Below, one piece after another: positions 22,314 through 31,194 of a DNA stretch of 33,379 nt. Source of the DNA: DATJFH01 sp035495815 (GTDB taxonomy: Bacteria > Acidobacteriota > Terriglobia > Bryobacterales > Bryobacteraceae); assembly GCA_035495815.1 (NCBI GenBank), contig DATJFH010000073.1:1-33379 (forward strand), read 5' to 3'. A program made the position numbers and the translations under genes. The notes beneath the pieces were generated by a model, which was not told where the DNA came from, ran no database searches, and saw only the letters and a program-made list of their open reading frames with translations. How positions within the stretch are numbered: position 1 is the stretch's first letter; the number at the start of each line of letters is the position of its first letter.

Positions 22314-23424
22314 GATTCAAGAGGTTTTGCGGATCCAGCATGCGCTTGATCCGCTTCATGAGCTCAAAATCCGGTCCAGGGGCGGGCCACAGGTTCAGAT
22401 TGGGTTTCTGCGCTTCCGGAGCAAACTCCATTATAGCTTTGTGCGCAGCGCCGGCCGCCTCCGCCGCCTGCGGATTTTCGAAGTATACGTAACACACACC
22501 CGTTCCCGCGCGGGCCACCACCGGCGTCTCGAAACCCTTCATCACCTCCCCGACCTCGGAAAGCCGGCAGGAGATCCGTACAACCGCGCCGTTCTCGTGC
22601 GTCGCCAGGTACCAGGGCGTGAACTCCTGCAGCGCCGCAAAAACCGAACGCTCGGCGCGCTCCAGTTTGCCGATCCGGCGCAGCTCTTTCTCGTACCGGT
22701 CGACCACCATGGCGTTCCCCCCCGCCTGCACGGCGAGCGTGTGGCCTGTCCAGCCCAGAATGCGCGCGGCCGCCGGATTCACCAGATCCATCGACGAAGG
22801 CTGCAGCACGCTGTTCAGAATGCTGTCCCTCGCGGCGACCGCCGCTTCGAGCGAATCGAAGGACAGCAGGAACAGCCGCTCCACCTGCGGCATCGGCAGC
22901 AGTTTGAAATTGACTACGGCCACCCCCGCCAGCGTGCCGAATGAGCCGATCATGAGCTTGCCCATGTCCAGGCCGGCCACGTTCTTCACCACCATCCCGC
23001 CGGACTTCACAAGCTTGCCCTCCATGGTGGCGAACGTCATCCCGATCACCAGGTCGCGCGCCGTGCCGTAGAGCCGGCGCCGGGGACCGCTGCAGTTCGA
23101 AGAGACAACGCCTCCTACCGTACCGGCCCCGGAGTATGGCGGATCGAGCGGTACCATCTGCCGGTTCTCCTCGAGGAGGCGCGTCAGTTCGGCCCAAGGC
23201 AGGCCGGCTTCGACGCTGATCGTCAGGTCTTTCGGCTCGTAGCTCAGGACTCGCGAGAGCCCGGAAGTCGTAATCGTTACGTCGGCAGGCTCGATCGGCC
23301 CAGCCATGCGGTTTTTCGAGAATCGGCCGCCGAGCGTGATCGTCCGGCGCTTCGCTCCAGCCGACCCCAGGGTCTCGGCCAGTTCTTCGGGACTTTGCGG
23401 AGCCAGCGTGTTCGTGAGAGACAA
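22288..23424 (-). CDS. glcE: glycolate oxidase FAD-binding subunit
   Basis: A 378-residue FAD-binding (PCMH/VAO-type) protein. The flavin-binding motif region is LTISVEAGLPWAELTRLLEE followed by the glycine-rich VPLDPPYSGAGTVGGVVSSN, then YGTARDLVIGMTF and GGMVVKNVAGLDMGKL. The C-terminus MLDPQNLLNRGR fits the GlcD/GlcE family. At 378 residues it matches GlcE (about 350-370) and is shorter than GlcD (about 490). The start is TTG at 23424: the only in-frame codon upstream before a stop is not a start, and no ATG or GTG precedes the conserved part. No Shine-Dalgarno sequence is visible. The divergent gene begins 14 bases away, so any promoter must overlap that gene. It is followed by glcF. Confidence 0.9.
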   Translation of the reverse strand: MSLTNTLAPQSPEELAETLGSAGAKRRTITLGGRFSKNRMAGPIEPADVTITTSGLSRVLSYEPKDLTISVEAGLPWAELTRLLEENRQMVPLDPPYSGAGTVGGVVSSNCSGPRRRLYGTARDLVIGMTFATMEGKLVKSGGMVVKNVAGLDMGKLMIGSFGTLAGVAVVNFKLLPMPQVERLFLLSFDSLEAAVAARDSILNSVLQPSSMDLVNPAAARILGWTGHTLAVQAGGNAMVVDRYEKELRRIGKLERAERSVFAALQEFTPWYLATHENGAVVRISCRLSEVGEVMKGFETPVVARAGTGVCYVYFENPQAAEAAGAAHKAIMEFAPEAQKPNLNLWPAPGPDFELMKRIKRMLDPQNLLNRGRLYRQI

Positions 23425-23438
23425 GTCACTAAGTTATC

Positions 23439-23759
23439 ATGTGGCTTATGGACGAACCAGCCTGGAATTTCGAGCAGGAGCCGCACGAGCCGGTGGACGA
23501 GACAGGCGTCAATCTGCGCGCCTACTTCGATCGCATGCCCGACGAGAAGATGCTGCGGTATTCTCCGGCCTGGAACGCCGAACAGGTTGTCGAGTGGGAC
23601 GGCAATTTCAAGGACGACGGCGGGCTCATGCTGATCTGCTCTGAACGCGACGTCGAGATCGACGAGTACCGGAAGGTGCTCGAGGACTGCATCCGCTACC
23701 GGCATCGCATCCGCAGTACCACGCAATCCGCACAGCCGAACGGCCGGAACCTGCACTGA
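23439..23759 (+). CDS. small acidic protein of unknown function
   Basis: A 106-residue frame (103 if the second ATG at 23448 is used). Composition is acidic and typical of coding sequence: WNFEQEPHEPVDETGVNLRAYFD, RMPDEKMLRYSPAWNAEQVV, LICSERDVEIDEYRKVLEDC, ending in a basic tail. No signal peptide or membrane segment and no recognised family. It is divergent from glcE with only 14 bases between the starts, and convergent with the PEP-mutase-family gene. The Shine-Dalgarno sequence is weak for both starts. It could be a small lineage-specific gene. Confidence 0.6.
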   Translation: MWLMDEPAWNFEQEPHEPVDETGVNLRAYFDRMPDEKMLRYSPAWNAEQVVEWDGNFKDDGGLMLICSERDVEIDEYRKVLEDCIRYRHRIRSTTQSAQPNGRNLH

Positions 23760-23820
23760 GCGGAAGATCGCCGACATCGCCGCTCCGAGCGTACTCCGTC
23801 GCCCCGCGCCTGATCATCGG

Positions 23821-24705
23821 CTATGATTTCTGATGAGTCGGACCCGCCCGCCGGTCTTCCAGATCCTTCCGGAAGAAGCCATTCAACTCCGCGAAAGAGA
23901 TCGCCCCCCCGAGTCCTTCGAAGCTGCCCTCTTCGGCAATCGCCCTGGCCGCGCGGATGAATCCGGTCCAGGCGGCGCGCGCCAGCGCGGACCCGACGCT
24001 GATCCGCCGCACTCCCATCTTTGCCAGATCCGAAACGCGCAGGCCGGTGTTCGAGAGCATCAGGACATTGACCGGCTTCGGATGCGCCGCCGCTACGATC
24101 GCCTTGATGTCCTCCGCTTTGGACGGCCCGGGAGCGTACAGTACGTCGGCGCCTGCCGCGGCATAGGCTTGCAGCCGCTCGATCGATTCCTTCAGCGGTT
24201 CCGGACGGCCGACCAGGAAACACTCCGCCCGTGCCGTGAGCAGCACGTCCGGAGCGCACTCGTCGAGGGCCGCCCGCGCGGCCCGGATCCGATCCACCGC
24301 GAGGGGCAGTTCGTACAGCGGGCGGCTGCTGTCGCCCGTGGCGTCCTCGATCGAAAGTCCGGCTACACCGGTTTGGGCGCAGAGCTGCACGTTCGTGAAC
24401 ACCGATTCCGGTTCGTGCGCATAGCCGAATTGATAATCGGCGTTGATCGGCAACCCGGATCCGGCGACGATCTCGGCAAAATGGCTGAGCGCCACGTCCC
24501 GAGGGACCGCGGACCCGGCGTCCGGCAGTCCCCGCGAGAAAGCGAATCCGGAGCTGGTTGTGGCCAGGGCCTGGAATCCCAGGGCCTGGAGATAGCGGGC
24601 CGAGCCGACATCCCAGGGATTCGGGATCACGAAGCAGCCCTCCCCATGCAGCTTTCGGAACGCTGCCCGCCGTGCGTCGATTGGATCCGTCTTCAGGGGC
24701 ATCAT
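23821..24705 (-). CDS. isocitrate lyase/PEP mutase-family enzyme
   Basis: A 294-residue alpha/beta-barrel protein of the ICL/PEPM superfamily. Visible features: GCFVIPNPWDVGSARYL, ATTSSGFAFSRG (residues about 49-58, binding the carboxylate), NADYQFGY with D90 as likely metal ligand, SIEDATGD (E120, D121) and LTARAECFLVGR with R159. True isocitrate or 2-methylisocitrate lyases carry a KKCGH-type catalytic cysteine loop, which is missing here. The protein therefore more likely belongs to the oxaloacetate decarboxylase/2,3-dimethylmalate lyase/phosphonate-type subgroup; the reaction is unknown. Two ATGs (24705 and 24702) begin the gene and either is possible. It is divergent from the metallopeptidase gene with 71 bases between. 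Confidence 0.88.
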   Translation of the reverse strand: MMPLKTDPIDARRAAFRKLHGEGCFVIPNPWDVGSARYLQALGFQALATTSSGFAFSRGLPDAGSAVPRDVALSHFAEIVAGSGLPINADYQFGYAHEPESVFTNVQLCAQTGVAGLSIEDATGDSSRPLYELPLAVDRIRAARAALDECAPDVLLTARAECFLVGRPEPLKESIERLQAYAAAGADVLYAPGPSKAEDIKAIVAAAHPKPVNVLMLSNTGLRVSDLAKMGVRRISVGSALARAAWTGFIRAARAIAEEGSFEGLGGAISFAELNGFFRKDLEDRRAGPTHQKS

Positions 24706-24776
24706 GAGGTTAGTCTACCGGTACTGTCGGGTGTTTTCCCCGATTCCAAGCGCCCGGATCTGCCGTATTCTGGGAC

Positions 24777-25997
24777 ATGGCGGCAATTCTGGCACTTTTG
24801 TTTCTGGCGGCCGGCCAGACTGTGAAGGTGGATCAATATCCGCTGCGCTCCGGCTGCGAGGCGGACGATCCGATTGTCGCCAGGCTCCGGGCAGGCGACC
24901 CCGTCCGTGTGAAATTTTCCCTGGCCGGAGCGAGTTCGCCGTGCTACGTGGTTTCCGCAACCGTCGACGGGAAGACGGTGGAGGGGAACCTGCCCGCCGA
25001 CGCCCTGACCGGCCTCGACGAGTTCGACCGCTCTCGCCGTGACGCGGCCCCGGTAACGGCTCCGTCGGCCGCGCCTGCTGCTCCGGCGCTTCCGATTCCG
25101 GCCGTCAAATCCACCAGCCCCGAGCTGGATCGGGCGGTGGATCTGCTGAACCGCAATCAGCCTGCCGAGGCCCTCGAAATCCTGCAGGGATACTTACGGC
25201 TGCTTCCGAAGGACCCCCAGTTGCTGGCTCTGGCCGGCGCGGCCGCCTACAAAGCGGATAATTTGAGGCTGGCGCTCGATTACTGGAAGCAGTCGCTCGA
25301 CATCAAGCCCGATCCGCGGGTCGAGGGCTTTTACAGGGCGGCGCTGCGGGAATCGCAGAACGACAAGAGCGCCGAGAAAAAATTCGGAACACGCTTTATC
25401 CTGCGGTATGACGGAGCGGCGGCGAGTTCCGAGGCCGCCGGCTCTATGGTCGCGATGCTCGAGGAGGAGTTCAGCCGAATCTCGGCTCAACTGGGCTGCC
25501 GCGCGGAGGAGCGGATCGTGACCATCGTCCAGACCCGTTCCGCGTATCTGAAAACGACCGGAGCTCCCGAATGGAGCGGCGCCGGCTATGACGGAAAGAT
25601 CCACGTTCCGCTGCCGGATTCCGGGCTCTCCCCAGCCAGAGCCCGGCAGATCTTCGCGCACGAGCTGGTGCACGCCTGCCTCAGCAACATGGGCTCCTGG
25701 CCGGCCTGGCTGCATGAAGGTCTGGCGCAGCGCCTCTCCGGCGAGTCCGTCCGGCCGGGCGCGCGAGACTCGGTTAGGGCGCTGGCCAAAGAAGGGAAGC
25801 TTCCGTCATTGGCCGGCCTCGGGAAGACGTGGGGCGGCAAGAGTGCGGCCGAAGTACAGTTCGCCTATGGAATGTCCCTCTACGCGGTAGACCTGTTCTT
25901 TCAGCGTCACGCCGAGTTCGGCATTCGCAACCTGCTGAATAATCCGGGAACCCTGGCAAGAATTACTGCCGACCTGGACCGGGCTCTTCGGGAGTAA
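24777..25997 (+). CDS. exported TPR protein with C-terminal gluzincin metallopeptidase domain
   Basis: A 406-residue protein with a short hydrophobic N-terminus (MAAILALLFLAAGQT) that looks like a signal peptide. Residues about 20-80 are a beta-rich segment, 95-110 a Pro/Ala linker, and 115-190 TPR-like helices (ELDRAVDLLNRNQPAEALEI, then LALAGAAAYKADNLRLAL). Residues 205-400 form a peptidase-MA-type domain with HELVH (H295, E296, H299), a third ligand E314 in WLHEGLAQ, and a long C-terminal helical part. The HExxH plus downstream Glu is the gluzincin pattern. The substrate is unknown. ATG 24777 lies five bases after a -10-like TATTCT (24766-24771), so the message may be leaderless. The last 35 bases overlap the PPOX gene on the opposite strand. 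Confidence 0.88.
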   Translation: MAAILALLFLAAGQTVKVDQYPLRSGCEADDPIVARLRAGDPVRVKFSLAGASSPCYVVSATVDGKTVEGNLPADALTGLDEFDRSRRDAAPVTAPSAAPAAPALPIPAVKSTSPELDRAVDLLNRNQPAEALEILQGYLRLLPKDPQLLALAGAAAYKADNLRLALDYWKQSLDIKPDPRVEGFYRAALRESQNDKSAEKKFGTRFILRYDGAAASSEAAGSMVAMLEEEFSRISAQLGCRAEERIVTIVQTRSAYLKTTGAPEWSGAGYDGKIHVPLPDSGLSPARARQIFAHELVHACLSNMGSWPAWLHEGLAQRLSGESVRPGARDSVRALAKEGKLPSLAGLGKTWGGKSAAEVQFAYGMSLYAVDLFFQRHAEFGIRNLLNNPGTLARITADLDRALRE

Positions 25998-26472
25998 ACT
26001 GCCAGCGCGTGGCGCTCACCGGGAAATCCTTCTCGCGCCACGCGAAGACTTTTTGTAGCGTTACGGCGTAGATGCCCGAGTCGCCCGGATGCCCCACCAC
26101 TCGTATTCCGTACTTGCCGTTGTACGCGTCGTCAATAGCGGAAAGCAGCGTCGCGTCCGTCACCAGACTCGCCGCTCCTTCCAGGATCACGGCATCGTCG
26201 CCGCTTTCAAGATGTACCGTAATAGCCGGCTGCTGCGCCAGGTTTCGCCCTTTGCGTGAACCGCGATCCGTGCTGAAGTAGAATCGTCCTTCCACCCAGA
26301 CCCCCCACACCGGCATCACGTGCGGCCGTCCGTCGGGCCTCGTCGTCGCTACCCAATAATTTCTCGAGCCGGACATGCGCTCCTCCACATGGGTCCACGT
26401 CAACAGGCCCTTCGGACCTTTGCGGATACCGTAACCCGGCATCACCGGCCGGGCGGCTTTGGGCCGTCGCAT
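25963..26472 (-). CDS. PPOX-fold (pyridoxamine-phosphate-oxidase-like) flavin or F420-dependent protein
   Basis: A 169-residue split-barrel protein. It shows NYWVATTRPDGRPHVMPVWG, then VWVEGRFYFSTDRGSRKGRNL, PAITVHLESGDDAVILEG and later YAVTLQKVFAWREKDFP, all typical of the PNPOx-like family that binds FMN or F420. The precise reaction cannot be told from sequence. Its ATG (26472) directly abuts the TAA stop of ppdK with no spacing, so it is the last gene of the recO-glyQ-ORF-glyS-ppdK operon. Its 3' end overlaps the TPR-metallopeptidase gene by 35 bases in convergent orientation. Confidence 0.88.
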   Translation of the reverse strand: MRRPKAARPVMPGYGIRKGPKGLLTWTHVEERMSGSRNYWVATTRPDGRPHVMPVWGVWVEGRFYFSTDRGSRKGRNLAQQPAITVHLESGDDAVILEGAASLVTDATLLSAIDDAYNGKYGIRVVGHPGDSGIYAVTLQKVFAWREKDFPVSATRWQFTPEEPGPGRQ

Positions 26473-29205
26473 TTACGCAGTCCGCATCGCTTCCGACTTG
26501 TCGCCGGAAATCGCCGCCTGCGCCGCCGCCAGCCTGGCGATCGGCACCCGATACGGCGAGCAGGAAACGTAATTCATTCCCACCCGGTAGCAGAACATCA
26601 CCGAACTTGGTTCGCCGCCGTGCTCTCCGCAAATTCCGACCTCCAGGTCCGGCCGTGTCCCCCGGCCGAGCTTCACGGCATGTTCGATCAGCTTGCCCAC
26701 GCCGCCCTGGTCCAGCACGGCGAACGGATCGTGCTCGAAAATCTTGGCCTTGGAGTAGTCGCCCTGGAATTTGGTGTAGTCGTCGCGGGACAGGCCCATC
26801 GTCGTCTGAGTCAGGTCGTTGGTGCCGAAGCTGAAGAAGTCGGCCTCCTTCGCCACCAGGTCGGCCGTCAGCGCCGCGCGCGGAATTTCGATCATGGTGC
26901 CGACGTAATACTTCAGCCCCTTCACGCCGGACTTGCCGAGCACCTCTTCGGCTACCCGCACCACGATCGCCTTCTGATTCTCCAGCTCCTTGACGTTGCC
27001 GATGAGCGGAATCATCACCTCCGGTATCACCTTCACGCCCTTCTTGGCCACTTGTACCGCGGCTTCGAAGATGGCGCGGGCCTGCATTTCGGTGATCTCC
27101 GGATAGCTGATCCCCAGCCGGCAGCCGCGATGGCCCAGCATGGGATTCTGCTCGTGCAGATCCTCCACCCGCTTGAGCAGCGCCGGCAGCCCCTTCTTCA
27201 GATCGCCGGAGGACATTCTGTACCGCTTCGCCATCTCTTTCTTGGACGAGCCGTCCGCGTGCGGCAGCTTGGCGATGTCTACCATCAGCTCTTCCCGCTT
27301 GGGCAGAAATTCGTGCAGCGGAGGATCGAGGGTGCGGATCACCACCGGAAAGCCGTCCATCGCCTTGAACAGGCCGGCGAAATCGGAGCGCTGCATCGGG
27401 AGCAGCTTCAAAAGCGCCTTGCGGCGGCTCTTCTCGTCGGTGGCCAGGATCATGGCCTGCATATGTTCCAGGCGATCCTCGGCGAAGAACATATGCTCGG
27501 TGCGGCACAATCCGATGCCCTCCGCTCCGAACCGCCGCGCGGCCTGAGCATCGCGCGGAATGTCGGCGTTGGCGCGCACCCTGAACGATCCGCGGAATTC
27601 GTCGGCGTAGCCCATGAAGGTGGCGAACACGCCGGAGCTCGGGTCGGCGTCGATCGTCTCCGCCTGGCCCTTGTACACCTCCCCCAACGACCCGTCGAGC
27701 GATAGCCAGTCGCCCTCTTTGAGAACGATCTTCTTGCCTTTCACGTCCACCGACATCTGCCGTTTATGCTCGTTGACCTCGATGGCCCCCGCTCCGGCTA
27801 CGCACGGAATACCCATGCCGCGCGCGACCACCGCCGCGTGGCTGGTCATGCCGCCCCGGGATGTGAGAATGCCCTTGGCCACTTCCATGCCGTGAATATC
27901 GTCCGGCTGCGTTTCGGCGCGGACCAGGATCACCGGTCCGGATTGGTGCTTGGCCACCGCCTCGTTGGCCGTAAAGACGATCACCCCCACCGCCGCCCCG
28001 GGCGAGGCGGGCAGACCGTTGGCGATCAGTTCCAGGCTCTTGCGGGCTGCCGGCGCAATGACCGGATGCAGCAGTTGATCGAGCTGCTGCGGATCCACGC
28101 GCTGCACCGCTTCGCTCTTCGAGATCAGACCCTCGGCCACCATCTCCACCGCGATCCGCACGGCAGCCGGACCCGTGCGCTTCCCGTTGCGCGTCTGCAG
28201 CATGTACAGCTTTAAATCTTCGATCGTGAACTCGAAGTCCTGAATGTCCCGGTAATGCTGCTCGAGGTTCGTGGTGATCTGCCGAAGCTGGTTGTAAGCC
28301 TCCGGCATGATCGCCTCCAGCTTGTCGATCGGCTGGGGAGTGCGGATGCCGGCCACCACGTCCTCCCCCTGCGCGTTGATGAGAAACTCTCCGTAGAACT
28401 TCTTCTCGCCCGTGGACGGATTCCGCGTGAAGCCCACGCCCGTGGCCGAAGTGTCACCCAGATTGCCGAACACCATCGCCTGCACGTTGACCGCCGTGCC
28501 CAGGCTGTCGGGGATGCCGTTCATCTTGCGGTAGTGGATCGCGCGGGCGTTGTGCCAGGAGCGGAACACCGCGTCTCGAGCCATCATGAGCTGCTGCCGC
28601 GCTTCCTGCGGGAACGGCTTGCCGCTCTTCTTCTGGACCAGCTTCTTGTAGTCCACGATCACTGCCTTCAGGTCCTCCGCCGTCAGATCCGTATCGAACC
28701 TGGCTTTGACTTTCTTTTTGCGGCCTTCGAAAACTTCGTCGAAATCATGCTTCTCGATGTCGAGGACCACGTTGCCGAACATCTGGATGAACCGCCGGTA
28801 GCAATCCTGCGCAAAGCGCGGATTGCCGCTCTTCGTCTCCAGGGCGGCCACCGTCTTGTCGTTGAGTCCGAGATTGAGAATCGTATCCATCATTCCCGGC
28901 ATGGAAAATTTGGCGCCCGAACGGACGCTCACCAGGAGCGGATCGGTGAGGTCGCCCAGGGTGCGGCCCATTTCCTTTTCCAGTTTGGCGAGCGCCGCGC
29001 TGGTTTGCTCCTCGATCTCGGCCGGAGTCTTGTTTCCGTTCTCGAAATAGATGTTGCAGACCTCGGTGGAAACGGTGAAGCCCGGGGGCACAGGCAGTCC
29101 CGCCCGGCACATTTCCGCGAGTCCGGCGCCTTTGCCGCCGAGGATGTCCTTCATCTTTCCGTCGCCGTCGGTTGACGAGCCGAAGGAGTACACGTACTTC
29201 TTCAT
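26473..29205 (-). CDS. ppdK: pyruvate, phosphate dikinase
   Basis: PPDK interconverts pyruvate, ATP and phosphate with PEP, AMP and pyrophosphate, acting at the glycolysis/gluconeogenesis junction. The 910-residue product has the three expected domains. The N-terminal nucleotide-binding part begins MKKYVYSFGSSTDGDGKMKD and GGKGAGLAEMCRAGLPVPPG. The phosphohistidine domain contains GGMTSHAAVVARGMGIPCV with the catalytic His. The PEP-binding C-terminal barrel has NDLTQTTMGLSRDD and GICGEHGGEP with the catalytic Cys. Length is typical (870-910). Start ATG 29205 has GGGAGAG upstream, 15 bases after the glyS stop. It sits in an operon with translation and repair genes, and is followed without any gap by the PPOX-fold gene. 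Confidence 0.97.
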   Translation of the reverse strand: MKKYVYSFGSSTDGDGKMKDILGGKGAGLAEMCRAGLPVPPGFTVSTEVCNIYFENGNKTPAEIEEQTSAALAKLEKEMGRTLGDLTDPLLVSVRSGAKFSMPGMMDTILNLGLNDKTVAALETKSGNPRFAQDCYRRFIQMFGNVVLDIEKHDFDEVFEGRKKKVKARFDTDLTAEDLKAVIVDYKKLVQKKSGKPFPQEARQQLMMARDAVFRSWHNARAIHYRKMNGIPDSLGTAVNVQAMVFGNLGDTSATGVGFTRNPSTGEKKFYGEFLINAQGEDVVAGIRTPQPIDKLEAIMPEAYNQLRQITTNLEQHYRDIQDFEFTIEDLKLYMLQTRNGKRTGPAAVRIAVEMVAEGLISKSEAVQRVDPQQLDQLLHPVIAPAARKSLELIANGLPASPGAAVGVIVFTANEAVAKHQSGPVILVRAETQPDDIHGMEVAKGILTSRGGMTSHAAVVARGMGIPCVAGAGAIEVNEHKRQMSVDVKGKKIVLKEGDWLSLDGSLGEVYKGQAETIDADPSSGVFATFMGYADEFRGSFRVRANADIPRDAQAARRFGAEGIGLCRTEHMFFAEDRLEHMQAMILATDEKSRRKALLKLLPMQRSDFAGLFKAMDGFPVVIRTLDPPLHEFLPKREELMVDIAKLPHADGSSKKEMAKRYRMSSGDLKKGLPALLKRVEDLHEQNPMLGHRGCRLGISYPEITEMQARAIFEAAVQVAKKGVKVIPEVMIPLIGNVKELENQKAIVVRVAEEVLGKSGVKGLKYYVGTMIEIPRAALTADLVAKEADFFSFGTNDLTQTTMGLSRDDYTKFQGDYSKAKIFEHDPFAVLDQGGVGKLIEHAVKLGRGTRPDLEVGICGEHGGEPSSVMFCYRVGMNYVSCSPYRVPIARLAAAQAAISGDKSEAMRTA

Positions 29206-29220
29206 TCTGTTTGTCTCTCC

Positions 29221-31194
29221 CTATGAGTTGGTTACGATTTCTGAAAAATCCGCGATCGTGGACGATTCGGTCAGGATCGCGTGCAGCAGCGCCAGACGGT
29301 TCCGGCGCACCTTCGGGTCCGGCGCGTTCACCAGGACCTTGTCAAAGAACAAATCCACCTTGGGCCGCAGCGAGGCGATGGTTTCGAGCGCCCGCCGGTA
29401 ATCGGCGCCGGCCGCCTCGCGGCGTACCCGCTCGAAATCGGTATGCAGGTCCGCTTCAGGGCCCGGTTCAAGTAATGCGGGCTGCACGGCGCCGCCTCCG
29501 GAGAACTGGGCCTGCAACAGGATGTTGCGGATGCGCTTGAAGCTGGCAGCCAGCGGCTCGAAGTTTTCGGTGGGCCGCACCGCCTGAACGGCGGCCAGCC
29601 GGTTTTCCAGATCCACCAGGCTATTGCTGCCGGCTGCCAGCGCGGCGTTGACTTCGTCGTACTTGAACCCGCGGATCTCCTTGAAGTAGTAACGCACGCG
29701 ATCAAGCACGAATTCCATGAGCTGGGCGTCGTTGTTCAGCAGTTCGGCCAGCTGCAAATCCAGTTTGCCTTCCACCAGGATCTTCACCACGCCTTGCGCC
29801 GCCCGGCGCAGTGCGAACGGATCCCGTGATCCGGTCGGAATCATGCCGATGGCGAAGCAGCCGCGCAGGGTGTCGAGCTTGTCGGCCAGAGAAACGAGCT
29901 GTCCGGCGCGAGTGGACGGGATCGAGTCCTCCATGCTGACCGGCTTATAGTGGTCGTAGATCGCCTGTGCCACCTCTTCCGGCTCGCCTTGGGCGCGGGC
30001 GTAAAGTCCCCCGATGACGCCCTGCAGCTCGGTGAACTCCTTGACCAGCTCCGTCGTCAGGTCGCACTTCGAAAGTTCCGCCGCGCGGATGGCGTGCGCG
30101 TCGCCGCCGATCTGTCCTGCCAGCTCTTTCATGCGATCGGTTTTCGCCAGATAGCTGCCGAGCTTGGCCTGAAAGGTGACGTTGGCCAGATCGCCCAGCC
30201 GGTCGGCCAGTTTCTTGCGCTGGTCGGTATTCCAGAAGAAGCGCGCATCGTTGAATCGCGCGCGGAGCACTCGTTCGTTGCCGCGGCGTACGAGGCCGTC
30301 GGGGTCCGCCGCCGTGTTCATGACTGCGATGAAGTGTGGCGCCAGATTCCCTTCGCCGTCCTCGACCGAGAAGTACTTCTGGTGATGTTTCATCACCGTG
30401 ATGAGCACTTCCTTCGGTAGCGCCAGGAATTGCGGATCGAAGCCGCCGAGGATCGCGGTCGGGTATTCGGTGAGGTAGACGAGGGTGTCTTCGAGCGAGC
30501 TGTCAGGACGCGGATGCGCGTGCAGCGCGGCGATCTCCGAACAAATCTTCGCGCGGCGCGCGTCGGCGGAAAGCAGCACCCCGTTCTCTTGCAGCGCCGC
30601 TTCGTAGCCGGCGATGGTCACCGGAAAGGACGCCTTGCCCAGCACCCGATGCCCGCCCGATGCGTTCCCGGACTTCACTCCCGCCAGTTCGAACGGGACT
30701 ACTTCCTCCCCGAGCAGCGCCACGATCCAGCGGATCGGCCGGATGAAGCGCGGGCCCGTTTTCCCGGTCCAGTACATGGTCTTCGGGAAGTAGATTTTCA
30801 GAATGAGCTCGGGCAGGGCGTCGGCCACAATCTGCCGTACGGCGCGGCCTTCTATTTTCCTGATGTAGCCGTAATACTCGCCCTTGGGTGTGCTCTGTAG
30901 CTGCAGGGCATCCACCGGGATTCCCTGCTTCTTCGCGAATCCGGCCACGGCGCCCGCGGGCGCGGACTTCGGCGGTCCTGTGATCAGATCCTCGGAATCG
31001 GCCTGGCGTTCGGGGACTCCGTCCGCGCGCAGCGTCAGCCTTCTCGGCGTACCGTCCACGCGCACCGACTGTGGGGAAACAGACGCCTTGGCCAGCGCTT
31101 CCTCGAACAGGGAACGGAGGTTCTCGAGCGCGCCCGGAATCATCCAGTCTGGAATCTCTTCCGTTCCGATTTCCAGGAGGAAAGGCAAATTCAT
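29221..31194 (-). CDS. glyS: glycine--tRNA ligase beta subunit
   Basis: GlyS is the beta subunit of the bacterial alpha2beta2-type glycyl-tRNA synthetase and provides tRNA binding. The 657-residue product begins MNLPFLLEIGTEEIPDWMIP, the usual GlyS opening, and shows ITGPPKSAPAGAVAGFAKKQ, FPKTMYWTGKTGPRFIRPIR and FIAVMNTAADPDG. Near the middle it has SIPSTRAGQLVSLADKLDTL and GSRDPFALRRAAQGVV. It ends with a DALR-like anticodon-binding domain (FERVRREAAGADYRRAL, FFDKVLVNAPDPKVRRNR). It is about 30 residues shorter than the E. coli protein. The start overlaps the 51-residue ORF as ATGA; the gene lies 15 bases before ppdK. Confidence 0.97.
   Translation of the reverse strand: MNLPFLLEIGTEEIPDWMIPGALENLRSLFEEALAKASVSPQSVRVDGTPRRLTLRADGVPERQADSEDLITGPPKSAPAGAVAGFAKKQGIPVDALQLQSTPKGEYYGYIRKIEGRAVRQIVADALPELILKIYFPKTMYWTGKTGPRFIRPIRWIVALLGEEVVPFELAGVKSGNASGGHRVLGKASFPVTIAGYEAALQENGVLLSADARRAKICSEIAALHAHPRPDSSLEDTLVYLTEYPTAILGGFDPQFLALPKEVLITVMKHHQKYFSVEDGEGNLAPHFIAVMNTAADPDGLVRRGNERVLRARFNDARFFWNTDQRKKLADRLGDLANVTFQAKLGSYLAKTDRMKELAGQIGGDAHAIRAAELSKCDLTTELVKEFTELQGVIGGLYARAQGEPEEVAQAIYDHYKPVSMEDSIPSTRAGQLVSLADKLDTLRGCFAIGMIPTGSRDPFALRRAAQGVVKILVEGKLDLQLAELLNNDAQLMEFVLDRVRYYFKEIRGFKYDEVNAALAAGSNSLVDLENRLAAVQAVRPTENFEPLAASFKRIRNILLQAQFSGGGAVQPALLEPGPEADLHTDFERVRREAAGADYRRALETIASLRPKVDLFFDKVLVNAPDPKVRRNRLALLHAILTESSTIADFSEIVTNS

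Noticed and set aside
23821..24705. Calling this gene isocitrate lyase (aceA) or 2-methylisocitrate lyase (prpB), linking it to glycolate/glyoxylate use
   Set aside because: The catalytic KKCGH-type cysteine loop is missing and the protein is short, so only the superfamily is supported.
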